Shown here: piece after piece, positions 8,919-17,816 of the stretch | Layout: every line of letters starts with the position of its first letter | Numbering within the stretch: position 1 is the first letter of the stretch | Assembly (NCBI RefSeq): GCF_002073975.1 | Contig: NZ_CP020384.1 | Span: 682,001-746,000 of the forward strand | Length of the DNA: 64,000 bases | Direction of reading: 5' to 3' | DNA from: Rhodovulum sp. MB263 | GTDB taxonomy: Bacteria > Pseudomonadota > Alphaproteobacteria > Rhodobacterales > Rhodobacteraceae | Position numbers and translations under genes: made by a program | The notes under the pieces: generated by a model | Seen by the model: the letters and a program-made list of their open reading frames with translations, nothing else | What the model was told of the DNA's origin: nothing | The model's database searches: none

Positions 8919-9851
8919 TCAGGTCGAGGCGTGGAAGACCCGGCCGAGCGATGCCGGAGCGTTCAGGGCCGCGCGGCCGCGATCGGCCGACATGATGACC
9001 AGAACCAGAATCGTTACCAGATAGGGCGAAGCGGACAAGAGCTCGACGGGCACGGCCACGCCCGCCGCCTGCAGGTTCAGCTGCAGCACGGCGACGCCGC
9101 CGAAGAGATAGGCCCCGAGCAGCACCCGGGTCGGCCTCCAGGAGGCGAAGACCACGATCGCCAGCGCGATCCAGCCTGCGCCCGCGGTCATGCCTTCGGT
9201 CCATTGCGGCACCCGCACGAGGCTGAGATAGGCGCCGCCGAGCCCGGCGCAGGCGCCGCCGAAGGCGATGGCGGCCAGCCGGATGCGCACGACCTTGTAG
9301 CCGAGCGCATGGGCCGCGTCATGGTTCTCGCCGACCGCGCGCAGGATCAGCCCGGCCCGGGTGAAGCGCAGAAAGGCCCAGACGGCGGCCACTAGGGCAA
9401 GGCTGAGATAGACCACGAGATCATGCGAGAAGAGGATGCGGCCCAGGACCGGAATATCGGAGAGCGTGCCGAGATCGAGCCGCGCGGTCGCGGGCGGCTT
9501 GAGGCCGACATAGCGTTGCCCGATCAGCGCCGAGAGGCCGAGCCCGAACAGCGTCAGCGCCAGCCCGGTCGCGACCTGGTTCGACATCAGCACCTGGGTC
9601 AGAAGCCCGAAGACCAGCGACAGCAGCGCCGCCCCCAGCATCGCGGCGAGAAAGCCGATGGCGGGGCTTCCGGTCTCGACCGCGGCGGCAAAGCCGCAGA
9701 TCGCCCCGGTGATCATCATGCCCTCTACGCCGAGATTGAGCACGCCCGCCTTCTCGACCACCAGCTCGCCGAGGGCGGCCAGCAGGATCGGCGTCGCCGC
9801 GACCATCAGCGAGGCGATCAGCACGACCGGATTGATTGCCGAAAGATCCAT
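8919..9851 (-). CDS. ABC transporter permease (BMP-associated, second subunit)
   Basis: A 310-residue inner-membrane permease of the branched-chain/ribose-type family (BPD_transp_2). It has about eight to ten hydrophobic helices and the family motif ALGELVVEKAGVLNLGVEGMM, given here by its key residues GE-EKAGV-NLG-EG near the N-terminus. The EAA-like cytoplasmic segment (GENHDAAHALGYKV) should contact the ATPase. The ATG at 9851 overlaps the stop of the upstream permease (TGATG), so the two are translationally coupled. It forms the heterodimeric channel of the nucleoside importer with the upstream permease. Confidence 0.9.
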   Translation of the reverse strand: MDLSAINPVVLIASLMVAATPILLAALGELVVEKAGVLNLGVEGMMITGAICGFAAAVETGSPAIGFLAAMLGAALLSLVFGLLTQVLMSNQVATGLALTLFGLGLSALIGQRYVGLKPPATARLDLGTLSDIPVLGRILFSHDLVVYLSLALVAAVWAFLRFTRAGLILRAVGENHDAAHALGYKVVRIRLAAIAFGGACAGLGGAYLSLVRVPQWTEGMTAGAGWIALAIVVFASWRPTRVLLGAYLFGGVAVLQLNLQAAGVAVPVELLSASPYLVTILVLVIMSADRGRAALNAPASLGRVFHAST

Positions 9852-10936
9852 CACGCAACTCCCCGCCGGCCGAACCGGATGCGGTAATTGGACAAGACAT
9901 CGACCCCGAGCAGGAAGAAAAGCAGCATGCCCTGAAAGGCCTGGATCGCCGCGGCCGGAACGCCAAGCATGAATTGTGCAAGTTCGCCGCCGATATAGGT
10001 AAGCGCCATCAGAAGCCCGGCCAGCAGGATCCCGACCGGATGCAGCCGGCCGAGGAAGGCGACGATGATGGCGGTGAAGCCATAGCCCTGGTTGAAGTCG
10101 ATGCTGACCTGCCCGGCGGGCCCCGAGACCTCGAACAGCCCGGCAAGCCCCGCCAGCGCGCCCGAGGCGCCGAGGCAGATCACCACCAGCCGGTTCGGGT
10201 TGACCCCGGCAAAGCGGGCCGCACGCGGAGACTGGCCGGTCAGCCGGATCTGGAAGCCCAGCATGTGCCGGTTCAGGAGCACATAGGCCGCGATCACCGC
10301 GATGAAGGCCGCGACCACGCCCCAATGCATGCCGGTGCCCGCGATCAGCTCGGTATTCGCGGCGGCGGGGTATTGCTGCAGGTTGCGGCTGCCGGGAAAG
10401 CCGCCGCCCTCGGGATTGCGCATCAGGCCCAGCGCCATCGCCGCCAGGATCTGCTCGGCGACATAGACCAGGAGCAGCGAGACCAGGATCTCGTTGGTTC
10501 GGAACCGGGTCTTGAGTAGCGCCGGGATCATCGCCCAGGCCCAGCCGCCCAGCCCTCCGGCCAGTACCATCAGCGGAAAGACGATAAAGGACTCAAGCGG
10601 ATAAAGCGCCAATGCCACGCCTGCGCCGCAAAGCGCGCCGATGATGTATTGCCCCTCGGCGCCGATATTCCAGATACCCGCGCGAAAGCCGAGGCTGAGC
10701 CCGATCGCGATCAGGATCAGCGGTCCGGCCTTGACCAGAAGCTGCGGCCGCGAATAGCTGGCGAATTGCGCATTGAAGAGCGGATCCCAGAAGATGGTGC
10801 GGATTGCCGCGACCGGGTCCTTGCCCAGCATGGCAAACAGGATGCCACCCGCGACCATGGTCAGCGCCACCGCCAGAACCGGGGTCGCGACCGTCCAGGC
10901 GCGCGACGGCGAGGGTCGTTTCTCCAGCCTGATCAA
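9851..10936 (-). CDS. ABC transporter permease (BMP-associated, first subunit)
   Basis: A 361-residue inner-membrane permease homologous to the next gene, forming the other half of the channel. The N-terminal ~50 residues precede the conserved core, where GFRAGIWNIGAEGQYIIGAL is the family hallmark. A cytoplasmic coupling segment is seen at GQSPRAARFAGVNPNR. It starts 12 bases after the ATPase stop and ends in a TGATG overlap with the following permease. Its place in the xdh operon suggests uptake of purine nucleosides or bases. Confidence 0.9.
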   Translation of the reverse strand: MIRLEKRPSPSRAWTVATPVLAVALTMVAGGILFAMLGKDPVAAIRTIFWDPLFNAQFASYSRPQLLVKAGPLILIAIGLSLGFRAGIWNIGAEGQYIIGALCGAGVALALYPLESFIVFPLMVLAGGLGGWAWAMIPALLKTRFRTNEILVSLLLVYVAEQILAAMALGLMRNPEGGGFPGSRNLQQYPAAANTELIAGTGMHWGVVAAFIAVIAAYVLLNRHMLGFQIRLTGQSPRAARFAGVNPNRLVVICLGASGALAGLAGLFEVSGPAGQVSIDFNQGYGFTAIIVAFLGRLHPVGILLAGLLMALTYIGGELAQFMLGVPAAAIQAFQGMLLFFLLGVDVLSNYRIRFGRRGVA

Positions 10937-10948
10937 GGGGCTGTCTCC

Positions 10949-12469
10949 TCACTCGGCCACATGGGCCACCTCCATGCCATGGGCACCGCCCATCATCAGG
11001 CCGATCTCTTCGAGGCTCAGGCCCCGCGCCGGGCGCGGCGCCGACATCCGGCCCTCGTTCAGCGCGGTGAAGCGGTCGGAGATTTCCATCAGCTCGTCGA
11101 GATCCTGACTGATCACGACCACCGCGGTTCCCGAGGCGGCCAGATCCAGCAGCGACTGCCGGATCGCGGCGGCGGCCGAGGCGTCGACGCCCCAGGTCGG
11201 CTGGTTCACGACCAGAACCTCGGGGCGCTGCAGCACCTCGCGGCCGATGACGAATTTCTGAAGATTGCCGCCCGACAGCGAGCGCGCGGCGTTTTGCGGC
11301 CCGGGGGTGCGCACGTCGAAGGTCTCGATCACCCGCTCGGCGAAGGCGCGGGCGGCGGGCCATTTCAGGAAGCCGTGGCTGGCCAGCCCCTGCCGGATCG
11401 CGGCGGTCAGCATCGCATTCTCGGTCAGGCTCATGTCGGGCGCCGCGGCATGCCCCAGACGTTCCTCGGGCGCGGCCAGAACCGCGATCCGGCGTCTCAG
11501 GCTCGGCCCCAGCGCGCCGATCGGCTGGCCATGCAGCAGGACGGTTTCAGGCCCGACTGGCGCCTCGCCCGACAGCGCGTCGAGCAATTCGTCCTGGCCA
11601 TTGCCCGCGACCCCGCCGATGCCCATGATCTCGCCCGCCCGGACGGTGAAGGAGATATCGCGCAGGCTGGTCCCGAACGGGCTCGGCGAGGGCAGGCTGA
11701 GCGCCTTCACCTCGAGCACCGCCGCTCCCGGCGCCCCGCCCGCGCGGGCCGGGACGGCAAGCTTGGCGCCCACCATCATCTCGGCCAGTTCGGCGGCGCT
11801 TTTCTCGCGCGGGTCGCAGCTTTCGACCACCCGCCCCAGCCGCAGGATCGTCGCCCGGTCGCAGAGCGAGCGGATCTCTTCCAGCTTGTGCGAAATGTAT
11901 AGAATCGAGGTGCCCTCGGCGGCCAGCTTCCTCAGCGTCGCGAACAGGATCTCGACCTCCTGCGGCGTCAGCACGCTGGTCGGCTCGTCCATGATCAGCA
12001 GCCGCGGATCCTGCAGCAGACAGCGGATGATCTCGACCCGCTGCCGTTCGCCGGCCGAAAGATCGCCCACCAGCCGGTCGGGCTTGAGCGGCAGGCCGTA
12101 GGTTTCGCTGACCTCGCGGATCTGGCCGGCCAGCCGACGCATCGGCGGCGGCGTCTCCATCCCCAGCGCGATATTCTCGGCCACGCTCAGCGCGTCGAAC
12201 AGCGAGAAATGCTGGAACACCATGGCCACCCCGGCCCGGCGGGCGGCGCTGGGCTCGGAGGGCGCATAGGGCGCGCCGCGCAGGGTCATCCGGCCGGAAT
12301 CGGGCTGCACCAGCCCGTAGATCATCTTGACCAGGGTGGATTTTCCGGCACCGTTCTCGCCGAGAAGCGCATGCACCTCGCCCGCGCCGATCGAAAAGCC
12401 CACATGGTCATTGGCGACCACGCCGGGATAGGCCTTGCTCAGGCCCTCGACTGTCAATAGCGCTGTCAC
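10949..12469 (-). CDS. ABC transporter ATP-binding protein (duplicated domains, BMP-associated)
   Basis: A 506-residue protein with two tandem ABC domains, as in sugar and nucleoside importers. The first domain has Walker A GENGAGKST, signature LSAGERQRVEI and Walker B LLIMDEPTSVL. The second has a degenerate Walker A (GVAGNGQDE), signature LSGGNLQKFVI and NQPTWGVD in place of the usual DEP/EQP box, so only one site may be fully active, which is common in this subfamily. The GTG start at 12469 overlaps the xdhC stop (GTGA), tying import to xanthine oxidation genes. In-frame sequence further upstream is xdhC antisense and was excluded. Confidence 0.92.
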   Translation of the reverse strand: MTALLTVEGLSKAYPGVVANDHVGFSIGAGEVHALLGENGAGKSTLVKMIYGLVQPDSGRMTLRGAPYAPSEPSAARRAGVAMVFQHFSLFDALSVAENIALGMETPPPMRRLAGQIREVSETYGLPLKPDRLVGDLSAGERQRVEIIRCLLQDPRLLIMDEPTSVLTPQEVEILFATLRKLAAEGTSILYISHKLEEIRSLCDRATILRLGRVVESCDPREKSAAELAEMMVGAKLAVPARAGGAPGAAVLEVKALSLPSPSPFGTSLRDISFTVRAGEIMGIGGVAGNGQDELLDALSGEAPVGPETVLLHGQPIGALGPSLRRRIAVLAAPEERLGHAAAPDMSLTENAMLTAAIRQGLASHGFLKWPAARAFAERVIETFDVRTPGPQNAARSLSGGNLQKFVIGREVLQRPEVLVVNQPTWGVDASAAAAIRQSLLDLAASGTAVVVISQDLDELMEISDRFTALNEGRMSAPRPARGLSLEEIGLMMGGAHGMEVAHVAE

Positions 12470-13410
12470 CCGGCGATGTCCCTCGCTGCGATCCCTTCGA
12501 CGCCCTCGCTTAGTAACGCGGCCGCGACGCCAATCGCAATGGCTTGAGGATGTTTCCCCAAAGACTTCTGCCCAATCGGGCAGCAGATGCGCGCGATTTC
12601 GGCAGGGGTGTGGCCAAGCTGCTCCAGCCGGCTCCGGAACCGCGCCCATTTGCTGTCCGACCCGATCAGGCCCGCCGAAGCGAAGCCATGGCAGAGCAGC
12701 GCGTGGCAGAGCGCGAGATCGAGGGCATGCGAATGGGTCAGTACCAGATGGTGCGCGCCGGTGGGCGCCTCTGGCACCAGGGTGGCGGGATCGGGGGCGA
12801 CCCGTGGCAGCACGCCCTCGGGCAACTCGGCCGGAAAGCGCGCGGCGGCGGTGTCGATCCAGGTGATCCCGATGCCGGGCAGCGGAGCGAGCACGGCCGC
12901 CAGCGCCCGGCCGACATGGCCCGCCCCCCAGATCCAGAGTGGACGGGTCGGCGGGGCGACGGGTTCGAGAAGCCAGCCCTCGCGCAGCAGGACCGGCGGG
13001 GGGCCGAGGCCGCTCCGCGCCTCGCTCAGCGCCCGACGGATCGCGAGGGGCATCTCGGCATGCCCCTCGACCCGCCGCGCATGGGCATCCCCGGGCAGGG
13101 CGGCAAGCTCGCGAGGCGTGAAGATTTCCGTCACCAGCAGGACCGCGCCGCCGCAGCATTGTCCGAGACCCGGGCCGAGCGCGATCCGCGCAACCCGCGT
13201 GCCGCCGCCTGCCAGCAGCTGCCGGGCCTCGGCCGTGGCTTCGTATTCCAGCGTGCCGCCCCCGATGGTCCCCTGCTGGCCTTCCGCCCAGACCAGCATC
13301 GATGCGCCGGCCTCGCGGGGGGTCGAGCCGCGGGTCTCAGCCACGGCTACCCGCGCGACGCGGCCCCGGGCGCGGACCGCCCGCGCAAGGGCGTCCCGGT
13401 CGAGGCTCAT
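12466..13410 (-). CDS. xdhC: Xanthine dehydrogenase accessory protein XdhC
   Basis: A 314-residue XdhC-type chaperone that binds molybdenum cofactor, promotes its sulfuration and inserts it into the XdhB subunit. The N-terminal XdhC/CoxI domain contains VAETRGSTPREAGASM and the GTIGGGTLEYEA motif. The C-terminal Rossmann-like domain contains LWIWGAGHVGRAL and later IGSDSKWARF. The ATG start at 13410 overlaps the xdhB stop (ATGA), and its own stop overlaps the following ATPase start, so the operon is fully coupled here. Confidence 0.95.
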   Translation of the reverse strand: MSLDRDALARAVRARGRVARVAVAETRGSTPREAGASMLVWAEGQQGTIGGGTLEYEATAEARQLLAGGGTRVARIALGPGLGQCCGGAVLLVTEIFTPRELAALPGDAHARRVEGHAEMPLAIRRALSEARSGLGPPPVLLREGWLLEPVAPPTRPLWIWGAGHVGRALAAVLAPLPGIGITWIDTAAARFPAELPEGVLPRVAPDPATLVPEAPTGAHHLVLTHSHALDLALCHALLCHGFASAGLIGSDSKWARFRSRLEQLGHTPAEIARICCPIGQKSLGKHPQAIAIGVAAALLSEGVEGIAARDIAG

Positions 13411-15713
13411 GCCCGCACCCGCTCGATGGCGGCCAGCAGGCGCTCGGGCGTCGCGGGCGCGTCGAGCGCCGGATAACCTGGGCCGCAGGCTGCGACCGCA
13501 TCCGACAGCGCCATCAGGACCGAAATGCCCAGCATGAAGGGCGGCTCTCCAACCGCCTTCGAGCGGTGGATCGTTTCCTCCCGGTTTGGGCCGTCCCACA
13601 GCGCCACATTGAAGATCTCGGGGCGGTCGCCCACCGCCGGGATCTTGTAGGTCGAGGGTGCATGGGTCGAAAGCCGCCCCTTCGCGTCCCAGACCAGTTC
13701 CTCCATCGTCAACCATCCGGCGCCCTGCACGAAACCGCCCTCGATCTGGCCGAAGTCGAGCGCGGGGTTCAGACTGGCGCCGGCATCATGCAGGATATCG
13801 GTCCTCAGGATCCGGTTCTCGCCGGTCAGGGTGTCGAGCACCACCTCGCTCAGTGCGGCGCCATAGGCGAAATAGAGAAATGGCCGTCCGCGTCCCGCGA
13901 TCCGGTCCCAGCTCAGCTTCGGCGTGCGGTAGAAGCCGGTGGCACTCAGGCTGATCCGGGCCTGATAGGCGCGCTGCGCGGCCTCGGCAAAGCTCATCTC
14001 GGCGCCGCCCGCGAACACCCTTCCATCCGCGAAGCGAACCTGCGCCGGGTCGGTCTGGTGCTCGGCGGCCAGATGCGCGGCGATCCGGTCACGGATCTCG
14101 TCGCAGGCGGCCTTGACGGCCATCCCGTTCAGATCGCTGCCCGAGGAGGCGGCAGTGGCCGAGGTGTTGGGCACCTTGCCGGTATCGGTCGCGGTGATCT
14201 TCACCGCCGCCACCGGCAGCCCGAAGGCATGGGCCGCAACCTGCGCCACCTTCTGATACAGCCCCTGGCCCATCTCGGTGCCGCCATGGTTCAGCTGCAC
14301 CGACCCGTCCTGATAGACATGCACCAATGCGCCGGCTTGGTTCAGATGGGTCAGCGTGAAGGAAATCCCGAATTTCACGGGTGTGAGCGCAATTCCCTTC
14401 TTGAGCACCGCATGCCGCGCGTTCCACTCGGCCACCGCCGCCCGCCGAGCGGCATAGTCGGCGCGTTCGGCCAGTGCCGCGGTCATCTCGTCCAGGATGA
14501 AATCCTCGACCTCCATCCCATAGGGCGTGGTCGTCTTCTTCCTGGCGGACAGCCCCCCCGCCGCGTCCGGGGCACTGTCGTAATAGTTGATCCGGCGCAC
14601 CTGCAGCGGATCGCGGCCAAGCGCATGGGCGACATGGTCCATCACCCGCTCGATGCCCACCATCCCCTGCGGTCCGCCAAAGCCGCGAAAGGCGGTCGCG
14701 GACTGGGTATGGGTCTTCAACCGGTGGCTTTCGATCCGCAGCGCAGGCAGGAAATAGGCATTATCCGCATGCAGCATCGCACGGTCGGCCACCGCAAGGC
14801 TAAGGTCCTGGGCCCAGCCGCAACGCGTGTAATGCCGGAAGTCGACCCCCGCGATCCGGCCCTCGGTATCGACCCCGGCGCGATAGGCGATGCGGAAATC
14901 GTGGCGCTTGCCGGTGATGACCATGTCGTCGTCGCGGTCATAGCGCATCCGGCAGGGCCGCCCGGTCGCGCGCGCGGCCAGCGCGCAGGCGATGGCCAGC
15001 GCATTGCCCTGGCTCTCCTTGCCGCCGAAAGCCCCGCCCATGCGCCGCACCTCGACCCGGACCGCATGCATAGGCAGCCCCAGCGCGTCCGCGACCTTGT
15101 GCTGGATCTCGGAGGGGTGCTGGCTCGAGGCATGGACGACCATGTCGCCGCCTTCCTGCGGTAGGGCGAGCGCAGCCTGGCCTTCCAGATAGAAATGCTC
15201 CTGCCCGCCGATCTCGATCACGCCCTCGATCCGGTGGGCAGCCCCCGCGATGGCCGCGGCCGCATCGCCCCGTTCCCAGATCCGCGGCCCGTCCTCGAAC
15301 CGGCTGTTCGCGGCCAGCGCCTGCTCGATGGTCAGGATCGCGGGCCATTCCTCATGGCGGATCTCGGCCAGCCGCGCGGCCTTGCGGGCGGCAAGGTGGC
15401 TTTCGGCGATCACCAGGAAAAGCGGCTGGCCGCAATAGCTGACCTCTCCGGGGGCCAGCAACGGCTCGTCATGGGCCGAGGGCGAGCAGTCGGGCATCGG
15501 GGCGAGATCGTCGGGGCCGAGCACCGCCACCACGCCGGGGGCGGTGCGGACCGGGGCCAGATCCATCGCGAGGATCCGGCCATGGGCGATCTGCGACAGC
15601 CCGAAGGCCAGGTGCAGCGTGCCCGCGGGGGCCGGTATATCGTCGAGATAGCGCGCCGTACCGGTCACATGCAGGCGCGCCGCGTCATGGGGCAGGGGGC
15701 TCTTCACGCTCAC
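13407..15713 (-). CDS. xdhB: Xanthine dehydrogenase, molybdopterin-binding subunit
   Basis: A 768-residue molybdenum cofactor subunit that oxidises hypoxanthine to xanthine and xanthine to urate. Conserved segments include [34 protein letters not shown] and AVGEPPFML near the C-terminus, where the glutamate is the expected catalytic base. The length matches Rhodobacter-type XdhB. The GTG start at 15713 overlaps the xdhA stop (GTGA); another GTG six bases further in is possible. It works as an alpha2beta2 enzyme with XdhA in the cytoplasm. Confidence 0.95.
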   Translation of the reverse strand: MSVKSPLPHDAARLHVTGTARYLDDIPAPAGTLHLAFGLSQIAHGRILAMDLAPVRTAPGVVAVLGPDDLAPMPDCSPSAHDEPLLAPGEVSYCGQPLFLVIAESHLAARKAARLAEIRHEEWPAILTIEQALAANSRFEDGPRIWERGDAAAAIAGAAHRIEGVIEIGGQEHFYLEGQAALALPQEGGDMVVHASSQHPSEIQHKVADALGLPMHAVRVEVRRMGGAFGGKESQGNALAIACALAARATGRPCRMRYDRDDDMVITGKRHDFRIAYRAGVDTEGRIAGVDFRHYTRCGWAQDLSLAVADRAMLHADNAYFLPALRIESHRLKTHTQSATAFRGFGGPQGMVGIERVMDHVAHALGRDPLQVRRINYYDSAPDAAGGLSARKKTTTPYGMEVEDFILDEMTAALAERADYAARRAAVAEWNARHAVLKKGIALTPVKFGISFTLTHLNQAGALVHVYQDGSVQLNHGGTEMGQGLYQKVAQVAAHAFGLPVAAVKITATDTGKVPNTSATAASSGSDLNGMAVKAACDEIRDRIAAHLAAEHQTDPAQVRFADGRVFAGGAEMSFAEAAQRAYQARISLSATGFYRTPKLSWDRIAGRGRPFLYFAYGAALSEVVLDTLTGENRILRTDILHDAGASLNPALDFGQIEGGFVQGAGWLTMEELVWDAKGRLSTHAPSTYKIPAVGDRPEIFNVALWDGPNREETIHRSKAVGEPPFMLGISVLMALSDAVAACGPGYPALDAPATPERLLAAIERVRA

Positions 15714-17137
15714 GGGGCGACCTCGTCGATATCGGCGGGCTCGTTCCGGCTTTCGTGCCGGAGCCTGAGCAGCATGTTCCGGGCGGCCTGCAGCCGGTAT
15801 CCGGCCGAGGCGCGCATGTCGGACATCGGCTGGAAATCGGCGGCGAAGGCGGGCAGGGCGGCGTCGATCGTCGCCTGCGAGAAGAGCTGCCCGGTCAGTG
15901 CTGCCTCGACCGCGCGGGCGCGTTTCGGAATGCCCGCCATGCCGCCGAAGGCGATGCGTGCGGTCTCGATGCGACCTTCGCGGAGGACGAGGTTGAAGCA
16001 GCCCAGCACGGCCGAGATGTCCTGATCGCGGCGCTTCGAGAGCTTGTAGCAGCGCAGGCTGTCGGGCTGGCGCGGGATCGTCACCGCCTCGATGAATTCT
16101 CCGGGCGCGCGGTCCTGCTGGCGGTAGTCGAGGAAGAAGGCCTCGAGCGGCAGGGTGCGGCGGGTCTCGCCCTTGCGCAGGTGAAGGGTGGCACCCAGCG
16201 CGATCAGCGCGGGCGGGCTGTCGCCGATGGGCGATCCGTTGGCGATATTGCCGCCGAGCGTCGCGGCGGCCCGGACCTGGGCCGAGCCGAAGCGGGTCAG
16301 CATCCTTGCGAAATGCGGGTGATATGCGCGCATCGCCTCGCGCAGCCGGGCGATGGTGATGCCTGCGCCGAGGCGGATGTCGGTTTCGGTGATCTCGATC
16401 CGGGTGAGATCCTCGCAGTCCGACAGGAAGGCCACCTTGCCGAGATCCTGCAGGCCCTTGGTGACCCGGAGGCCGATATCGGTGGCGCCCGCGATCAGCG
16501 TGGCATCGGGATGGGCGTCGTACCAGGCGGCAAGCGCGTCGGCCGTGGCCGGGCGGAAGGCGGAGGGGCGGAAGATGGGGGGGCTGTCCGCCCCCCGCCG
16601 GTCCTGCGGACCGGCCCCCCCCGAGGGTATTTCGGCCAAGAAGAAATTGGCATCTTCGTCGATCCAGTCGGGAACCGGGGCGCCCTGGGCGGCCTCGGCC
16701 GCGCGCAGGATCGGCGCATAGCCCGTGCAGCGGCAGAGATTGCCGGCGAGCGCGGCATCGAGATCGGTTTCGCCGGTCTTCTGGGCGGTGGCCATCGAGA
16801 TCGCGAAACCGGGCGTGCAGAAGCCGCACTGGCTGGCGTGATGGTCGATCAGGGCCTGTTGCACGGGGTGCAGCCGGCCATCGGGTGCGGCAAGCCCCTC
16901 GACGGTGCGGATCGCCTTGCCGTGGATCTGCGGCAGGAAGAGGATGCAGGCATTGAGCGCGCGGCTGCCCCCGGCATCGGTCACCATCACCGTGCAGGCG
17001 CCGCAATCGCCTTCGCGGCAGGCCTCCTTGGTGCCGGTGAGGCCGCGGGCCTCGCGCAGCCAGTCGAGCAGCGTCGCGGTGGGCGCAACCCCCGTCAAAG
17101 CCACTCTTTCTCCGTTCAGAAGAAAGGCGATGTCCAT
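15710..17137 (-). CDS. xdhA: Xanthine dehydrogenase, iron-sulfur/FAD subunit
   Basis: A 475-residue subunit carrying two [2Fe-2S] clusters and FAD. Cluster cysteines are in [13 protein letters not shown] and in CGFCTPGF plus CRCTGY. The FAD domain follows from about residue 190 ([13 protein letters not shown], then [18 protein letters not shown]). Between them the linker [18 protein letters not shown] (about residues 169-186) is encoded by a GC-rich hairpin that looks like an inserted repeat (see 16575-16650). It is the first gene of the seven-gene purine operon. No purine-responsive regulatory site could be recognised upstream. Confidence 0.95.
   Translation of the reverse strand: MDIAFLLNGERVALTGVAPTATLLDWLREARGLTGTKEACREGDCGACTVMVTDAGGSRALNACILFLPQIHGKAIRTVEGLAAPDGRLHPVQQALIDHHASQCGFCTPGFAISMATAQKTGETDLDAALAGNLCRCTGYAPILRAAEAAQGAPVPDWIDEDANFFLAEIPSGGAGPQDRRGADSPPIFRPSAFRPATADALAAWYDAHPDATLIAGATDIGLRVTKGLQDLGKVAFLSDCEDLTRIEITETDIRLGAGITIARLREAMRAYHPHFARMLTRFGSAQVRAAATLGGNIANGSPIGDSPPALIALGATLHLRKGETRRTLPLEAFFLDYRQQDRAPGEFIEAVTIPRQPDSLRCYKLSKRRDQDISAVLGCFNLVLREGRIETARIAFGGMAGIPKRARAVEAALTGQLFSQATIDAALPAFAADFQPMSDMRASAGYRLQAARNMLLRLRHESRNEPADIDEVAP
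16575..16650. repeat. Palindromic repeat embedded in-frame in xdhA
   Basis: A perfect 8-bp hairpin (GCCGGTCC TGC GGACCGGC, 16597-16615) is flanked by runs of G and C and followed by a segment rich in GGCCAAGAAGAA. The composition differs from the surrounding coding DNA and falls exactly in the linker between the FeS and FAD domains. It resembles dispersed intergenic palindromic elements seen in many Rhodobacteraceae; that identity is inference. Confidence 0.45.
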
Positions 17138-17415
17138 GCCGTGATTCCGCCGCCTTACCGGGTTCTTGCGGGTGTCCCCGGGCCGGGCCCCCTCGATGCG
17201 GCGTAGAAGGGGCGGCCCTGTGCGGGAGCGTCGGTCAGGAGAGCGGGCGGGGCGGCTCTTGGCAAGGAAAAACCGGGCGGGGATGGGCGGCGATGTCGGG
17301 ATCTGCCCGGAAAAGGTGCAACCGATGCGGGTCCTCGGGGCGTCGCGACTTGGCAGCGGGCGGCTCGCGGCCCTATGCTGGCGGATGTCGGGGCAAGGAA
17401 GGACCGGGGGAGGCC

Positions 17416-17778
17416 ATGTATCCGCACGCGCTGCATCACGTTCAGCTGGCGATGCCCGAGGGCCGCGAGGACGAGGCGCGGGCCTTTTACGCTGCGCTGC
17501 TCGGGCTTGAGGAGGAGGAAAAGCCCGAGGCGCTGGCGGCGCGCGGCGGGGTCTGGTTCCGGCGCGGCGAGTTGCGGCTGCATCTGGGGGTGGAAACGCC
17601 CTTTGTTGCCGCGCGCAAGGCGCATCCGGCGCTGGAGGTGCGCGGTCTCGGCGCGCTGGCCGACCGGCTGGAGCGCGCCGGGCTGGCGCCACGCTGGGAC
17701 GGGGCTTTGCCGGGCATGCGGCGGTTCTATATCGACGATCCCTTCGGCAACCGGATCGAGTTTCTGGAGCCGGTCTGA
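17416..17778 (+). CDS. Glyoxalase/VOC-family protein
   Basis: A 120-residue single-domain vicinal-oxygen-chelate protein. It begins [19 protein letters not shown], typical of the first beta-alpha module, and ends [18 protein letters not shown], typical of the second. Putative metal ligands are the early histidine and the final glutamate. The ATG at 17416 is preceded by a GGGGGAGG site, which decides the start over longer upstream readings. The substrate is unknown; relatives include lactoylglutathione lyases and antibiotic-resistance proteins. It lies 38 bases before dnaE. Confidence 0.8.
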   Translation: MYPHALHHVQLAMPEGREDEARAFYAALLGLEEEEKPEALAARGGVWFRRGELRLHLGVETPFVAARKAHPALEVRGLGALADRLERAGLAPRWDGALPGMRRFYIDDPFGNRIEFLEPV

Positions 17779-17816
17779 GGCTTTCGCCCGGCGCGGCGGA
17801 GCGCTAGGGTCGGCCC

